From JBJMLO01 sp045805265 (lineage in GTDB: Bacteria > Actinomycetota > UBA4738 > JACQTL01), in assembly GCA_045805265.1 (NCBI GenBank), contig JBJMLO010000011.1, positions 558,001 through 622,000 on the forward strand: DNA of 64,000 nt, written 5' to 3'. Positions 60,242 to 64,000 of this stretch are shown here, piece after piece. The position numbers and the translations under genes are program-made. Below the pieces are notes generated by a model. That model was not told where the DNA came from. It ran no database searches and saw nothing but the letters and a program-made list of their open reading frames with translations. Numbering within the stretch: the stretch's first letter is position 1; each line of letters opens with the position of its first letter.

Positions 60242-61567
60242 ATGGATCGTGCCGATACACCAACTCAAGCTGGAAAGCGGTCGCCGCTCAGCCTCGATCG
60301 GATGCGGCTTCGGTTTCGCGACCCCGCCCTCGAGGCGGCGTTTCGGGAAGACCGGTTCCGTCACAACATCGGGAACATCCGCTTCGCCTTCCTGGCCGGG
60401 GTCGCCCTCTGGGTCGCGTGGGGCCTGCTGCTGCAACCGCACATCCTGGCCCTGGCCGACCGCAGGCTCGACACGATCATGCGGTTCGGAGTGTTCATCC
60501 CGCTGCTCCTCGTCGGCTTCGGGCTGACCTTCACACCCCTCTTTCGGGGGATCTGGCAATCGATGACGGTCGTCATCGCGACGCTGACGCTCCTGGGGTG
60601 GGTGTACTACACCTCGAACATCCTGACGCTGCCCGCCGAGTACGGCTACGTCGGGATCATCCTCATCACGGCGTTCACCTACACCCTCCTGCGGCTTCGG
60701 TTCCTCCTGGTCGTGCTGATCACCTTGATCGGCATCGCCGCGTACCTCCCGTATGTGTTCACGGCGCGGTACATCGTCGAGGTGAGCCAGGTCATCGCGG
60801 CCTTCTTCCTCCTCTCGTTCGGGGTCCTGGGGTGCATGGCGGCCTATCGACTGGAGCGGTTCTCACGACAGGTGTTCCTGCGTGAGCGCGAGGTCCAGCA
60901 GGAGCGGGAGCGATCCGACGGCCTGCTGCTGAACATCCTGCCGCAGGCCATCGTCGAGCAGCTCAAGACCTCCCCCGGCGAGCGGATCGCGCAGGCGTTC
61001 GACCAGGTGACGGTCCTCATCGCCGACGCGGTTGGATCCACGGAGCAGGGCGCGCGGTCAACCCCCGAGCAGTTCGCCGCGGCCCTCGACGAGCTGTTCC
61101 GCCGGTTCGACCAGATCGCCGACCGGCACCGCCTCGAGAAGATCAAGACCATCGGCGACGCGTACATGGCCGTGGCCGGCGCGCCGGTCCCCAGGAAGAA
61201 TCACGCCGCGGCCGCCACCTCGATGGCGATCGAGATCCTGGCCGAAGCCGGAGAGGTGCGGTGGCCCTCCGGTGACCCCGTCCGGGTGCGGATCGGAGTC
61301 GCCACCGGCCCTGCCCTCGCTGGGATCATCGGGTACCGGAAGTTCGCCTACGACCTGTGGGGCGACACCGTGAACCTCGCCAGCAGGCTCCAGGAAAGCG
61401 CGGAGCCCGGCCAGGCCCTCGTCTCGGACCCGACCGCCCGCCAGCTCGGCGACGTCTGCGAGTTCGGGCCGACGACGACCGTGGACCTGAAGGGCAAGGG
61501 ACCCACTCCCGCCCGCGTCCTGCTCGGCCGCCGGGCGGACGTTCCGGTCGCGGTGCCGTCCGCCTGA
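60242..61567 (+). CDS. Membrane-bound class III adenylate/guanylate cyclase
   Basis: 441 residues. Six membrane helices (residues ~45-215) precede a helix linker and the cyclase domain: VTVLIADAVGSTEQGARS (first metal Asp), EKIKTIGDAYMAVAGAP (second metal Asp and Lys), and LWGDTVNLASRLQE, then GKGPTPARVLL. The linker QVFLREREVQQERERSDGLLLNILPQAI is the usual coupling helix. It makes cAMP (or cGMP) in response to a membrane signal. Three bases before the stop is the RR-free end; the next gene follows six bases later. Confidence 0.9.
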   Translation: MDRADTPTQAGKRSPLSLDRMRLRFRDPALEAAFREDRFRHNIGNIRFAFLAGVALWVAWGLLLQPHILALADRRLDTIMRFGVFIPLLLVGFGLTFTPLFRGIWQSMTVVIATLTLLGWVYYTSNILTLPAEYGYVGIILITAFTYTLLRLRFLLVVLITLIGIAAYLPYVFTARYIVEVSQVIAAFFLLSFGVLGCMAAYRLERFSRQVFLREREVQQERERSDGLLLNILPQAIVEQLKTSPGERIAQAFDQVTVLIADAVGSTEQGARSTPEQFAAALDELFRRFDQIADRHRLEKIKTIGDAYMAVAGAPVPRKNHAAAATSMAIEILAEAGEVRWPSGDPVRVRIGVATGPALAGIIGYRKFAYDLWGDTVNLASRLQESAEPGQALVSDPTARQLGDVCEFGPTTTVDLKGKGPTPARVLLGRRADVPVAVPSA

Positions 61568-61573
61568 GGCGTG

Positions 61574-62491
61574 ATGAAACTCATGAGGAAGCTCTCCCTG
61601 CTGGCCGTGTGCGTGGCCCTGGCTGGGTGCAGTCCCTCCGGCGCCGGCCCGGCACCGCATGGTGACGGCGGACCGAAGGAGACGATGGTCGTCGGCGTGT
61701 CCGGCACGTTCACCGAGAACCAGCTCGTGGCGGAGATGTACGCGCAGGTCCTGGAGCGGGCGGGCTACGGCGTCGAGCGGCAGTTCGACCTCCGGTCTCG
61801 AGAGGTCTCGCAGAACGCCCTCGAGTCGGGCCAGATCGACCTGAAGCCCGAGTACCTCTCGTCATTGCTCCTGTTCCTCGATCCGAACGCGCGGGCCTCC
61901 GACGATCCCGCCCGCGTCGCCCTGCAGGACGGCGAGCTGTTGCAACCGAGAGGGATCACGGTGCTCCGGCCGTCGCCGGCCCACGACACCAACGAGTTCG
62001 TGGCGAACGCGGAGACGGCCCGGCGATTCGACCTGACGACGATGAGCTCCCTGGCCCCTGTCGCCGGCCGGCTGACGTTCGGCGGCCCGCCGGAATGCCC
62101 CCAACGACCGTTCTGCCTCCCGGGACTGAACAGGGCGTACGGGATCCTGTTCGACGACTTCGACGCCCTGGACGTTGGCGGGCCGCAGACCATCGCCGCA
62201 CTCAAAGCCGACGACGTGCAGATCGGATTGCTGTTCTCCACGGACCCGAGCATCGAGGAGAACGGATTCGTGCCGCTCGTCGACGACAAGCACCTCCAGA
62301 ACGCGGAGAACATCACGCCCGTGATCCGCTCGGACAAGCTGGACGGCCAGGTCCGGGGGTTGCTCGACGCGGTGAGCGCCCGGCTCTCCACCCAGACCGT
62401 GACCGAGCTCGTCGGGAAGGTCGCGACCGACGGGCGGAACTTGGCCGCGGTGGCCAGGGAGTTCCTCGCCGAGAACGGCCTGTTGCAGTAA
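61574..62491 (+). CDS. OpuAC/ProX-like substrate-binding lipoprotein
   Basis: 305 residues from ATG 61574 (the GTG at 61571 also in frame). Lipobox LAGC. Type 2 periplasmic-binding fold with VVGVSGTFTENQLVAEMYAQVLERAGYGVER and SGQIDLKPEYLSSLLL, the signature of glycine betaine/choline/carnitine-binding ABC proteins. It has no transporter genes next to it. Six bases after the cyclase, so likely co-transcribed. Confidence 0.86.
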   Translation: MKLMRKLSLLAVCVALAGCSPSGAGPAPHGDGGPKETMVVGVSGTFTENQLVAEMYAQVLERAGYGVERQFDLRSREVSQNALESGQIDLKPEYLSSLLLFLDPNARASDDPARVALQDGELLQPRGITVLRPSPAHDTNEFVANAETARRFDLTTMSSLAPVAGRLTFGGPPECPQRPFCLPGLNRAYGILFDDFDALDVGGPQTIAALKADDVQIGLLFSTDPSIEENGFVPLVDDKHLQNAENITPVIRSDKLDGQVRGLLDAVSARLSTQTVTELVGKVATDGRNLAAVAREFLAENGLLQ

Positions 62492-62555
62492 CGGACTGGG
62501 TGCGGCCGTCTTCGATACGAAACGCCGGACGACGTAGCCGAAAGGGGAGCCGTGG

Positions 62556-63155
62556 ATGGGGAAGGTCGTCGTGATCAATGCCGTCACGCTCGACGGGGTG
62601 ATGCAGTCTCCGGGACGTCCGGATGAGGACCCGCGCGACGGGTTCACCCACGGCGGCTGGGCCGCACAGTACCTCGATGACCAGGCTCTGGCCGCGGTCC
62701 AGGCCCGCGTTGCGGAGGGTGGCGGACTGCAGCTGTTGCTGGGCCGGCGAAGCTACGAAGAGATGCTCGGGTACTGGAATACGCGGGGCGGTCCCTTCAA
62801 GGACGGACTGAACAACGCCCCGAAGTACGTGGCCTCGAGAACGCTGCGCGAGCCGCTGCCCTGGCCGAACTCGACCCTGCTCGACGGAGACGTCGCCGAG
62901 GCCGTCGCGCAACTCAAGCGAGAGGTGAGCGGGGACCTGACCGTGATGGGAAGCGGAAACCTGCTCCAGACGCTGATGCGTCATGACCTGATCGACGAGT
63001 ACATGCTCTCGATCACCCCGGTCGTCTTCGGGACCGGCCGTCGGCTGTTCGCCGAGGGCAGTCCGCCAGCATCCTTTCGCCTCGTCGACAGCACCACCAC
63101 GCGCACGGGCGTGATCATCACCCGCTACCAAACCGCGCACCGCTCCGCGGCGTGA
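62556..63155 (+). CDS. RibD C-terminal/dihydrofolate-reductase-like protein
   Basis: 199 residues from ATG 62556. Motifs: KVVVINAVTLDGVMQSPGRPDED, LLLGRRSYEEMLGYW, APKYVASRTL, LTVMGSGNLLQTLMRHDLIDEY and TPVVFGTGRRLFAEG. This is the actinobacterial YyaP/YwjB-type group of small NADPH-binding reductases. Substrate unknown. Confidence 0.92.
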   Translation: MGKVVVINAVTLDGVMQSPGRPDEDPRDGFTHGGWAAQYLDDQALAAVQARVAEGGGLQLLLGRRSYEEMLGYWNTRGGPFKDGLNNAPKYVASRTLREPLPWPNSTLLDGDVAEAVAQLKREVSGDLTVMGSGNLLQTLMRHDLIDEYMLSITPVVFGTGRRLFAEGSPPASFRLVDSTTTRTGVIITRYQTAHRSAA

Positions 63156-63348
63156 CGCCGGCCACGACGAGGCCGCTGGAGCCCGTCGGGAGGTCGTGAT
63201 CGACAGGCGGACGTGGCTGCGGTGGCCAGGAGATGATGACCGTGAACGGCCTTCTAACGCGCCGGCTCCGTCGCCGAGCTTGGCGACCAGCAGATCGCGC
63301 CGTCCGTCGGGGTGCGAGACTGGCTCGAGTCGACTTGGTTCGGGGGAG

Positions 63349-64000
63349 CTACCCGACGGGCACAGGCACGGGAGACTCCAGCTCCACGCCGTCCACGTCG
63401 AAGAGTCCCGCGTGCTCCAGCTGCTCCTGTTTGGCTCGCAGCATGAAGATGTGACGAACACCGGCCCACGTACCGGCGAACCGAACCGCCAACAGAAGGG
63501 GTCCATACACGAGCACGGTGAGCGGCAGCAGCCACCATACCGCCAGTCCCTGCCGGCAACGGAGGGCGGGGCTGATCATTGCGATTTGAAGTGCGAGCGT
63601 CACCAGGTAACCACCGGTGAGCACACCCAGCCAGATGAGACCACCGTGTCGGACACTCACCGCGAGGTAGAGCGGCAATGACGCGGCAAACAGGTCGCGC
63701 AGGCCCGACAGCGCACGCATGGGGAGACCGGCGAAGCCGATCGTCCCCTCGTGCCAGTACCGTCGGTTCGCGACGCCCTCTCTGTGGATGTATACGGCGA
63801 CCGTGCCGCAGATTGCCCACCGGAGCCGCTGACGAATCAACTGTCGCAGGGTCTCGGGAACGGACGTATAGCCGATGGCGTCTGGAGCCATGGCAACCCG
63901 GCCCAGGCGGTGCGCCTTCAGGGTCATGTCCATGTCCTCACTGACCCACTTCGGGAGCGAGCAGAAACCTCCGGAACGAAGGACGACATCTCGCCGGAAT
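63349..64000 (-). CDS. Glycosyltransferase family 2 membrane protein (partial, C-terminal part)
   Basis: The frame runs from the stop at 63349 into the window edge. It shows GGFCSLPKWVSEDMDMTLK (the ED acceptor motif), VPETLRQLIRQRLRWAICG (the QxxRW motif) and then four or five membrane helices (FAASLPLYLAVSV, YLVTLALQIAMI, WWLLPLTVLVYGPLLLAVR). It is the processive GT2 or cellulose-synthase-like type, exporting or building a polysaccharide or glycolipid. The catalytic N-terminal domain lies outside the window. Confidence 0.88.
   Translation of the reverse strand, partial: FRRDVVLRSGGFCSLPKWVSEDMDMTLKAHRLGRVAMAPDAIGYTSVPETLRQLIRQRLRWAICGTVAVYIHREGVANRRYWHEGTIGFAGLPMRALSGLRDLFAASLPLYLAVSVRHGGLIWLGVLTGGYLVTLALQIAMISPALRCRQGLAVWWLLPLTVLVYGPLLLAVRFAGTWAGVRHIFMLRAKQEQLEHAGLFDVDGVELESPVPVPVG

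Noticed and set aside
1..64000. CRISPR arrays, rRNA operons and transposases
   Set aside because: None seen. The only near-identical longer direct repeat I noticed is the lon 3' copy, and no transposase or integrase motif was found in any gene.

Overview
The window is GC-rich double-stranded chromosomal DNA with very high coding density, many GTG starts and many 4-bp start/stop overlaps. The protein families point to a member of the Actinomycetota, probably a poorly cultivated, deep-branching lineage. The evidence is DUF2630, DUF4242 and DUF5679 small proteins, a BTAD/SARP-type regulator, a HAIR (HspR) site in front of lon, and a CIRCE site in front of groEL. The phylum is an inference from family content; no rRNA or tRNA gene was recognised.

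Region by region. 1-2.5 kb: a coupled LarE / NIL-domain / (LarC-like start) operon for nickel-pincer or sulfur-transfer chemistry, then a secreted phosphoesterase. 2.6-6.2 kb: a GyrI-like ligand-binding protein, an ECF sigma factor with an overlapping membrane partner, and a ChaN/erythromycin-esterase-like lipoprotein. 6.2-11 kb: an RTX protein, groEL under CIRCE control, a cupredoxin, a DUF5679 mini-protein and rpe. 11-16.5 kb: a candidate structured leader with a 16-residue ORF, a DUF2231 membrane protein, DUF2630, a peroxiredoxin whose catalytic position is an in-frame TGA (predicted selenocysteine with a bacterial SECIS hairpin), an 847-residue protein of unknown function and an NmrA-like reductase. 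16.6-31.8 kb: housekeeping and hypothetical genes, including an aldo/keto reductase, HAD, MBL and NYN proteins, two secreted beta-propellers, a methyltransferase with an apparent CTG start, an OmpR/HK pair, MsrB and an FG-GAP protein. 31.8-39.4 kb: an amino-acid permease, a REC - histidine kinase - NarL operon, and small enzymes.

39.4-45.4 kb: intact lon preceded by a HAIR-like site. A second copy of the last 0.3 kb of lon plus its terminator lies 3.55 kb away; the two copies bracket an ECF sigma / propeller / PD40 cassette. 45.5-56.5 kb is the most accessory-looking part. It has a large, visibly less GC-rich STAND-type NTPase with an N-terminal PD-(D/E)XK-like motif (Avs-like defence candidate), a decayed Crp gene, and a SARP-type regulator. 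The regulator faces a DUF4242 - NTF2/TusA fusion - DsrE operon with an 11-bp tandem direct repeat just upstream of its -10. An McrA-like HNH nuclease and a beta-helix protein follow. 56.5-64 kb: a LuxR/TPR regulator beside a flavin monooxygenase, VapBC, a membrane class III cyclase, an osmoprotectant-type binding lipoprotein, a RibD/DHFR-like reductase, and the C-terminal part of a glycosyltransferase that runs off the edge.

Besides intact genes, several broken ones were found by reading: a cutA remnant, a Crp N-terminal remnant, a VOC C-terminal fragment and the lon 3' copy. Stress and redox themes recur (groEL, lon, seleno-peroxiredoxin, MsrB, DsrE/TusA).
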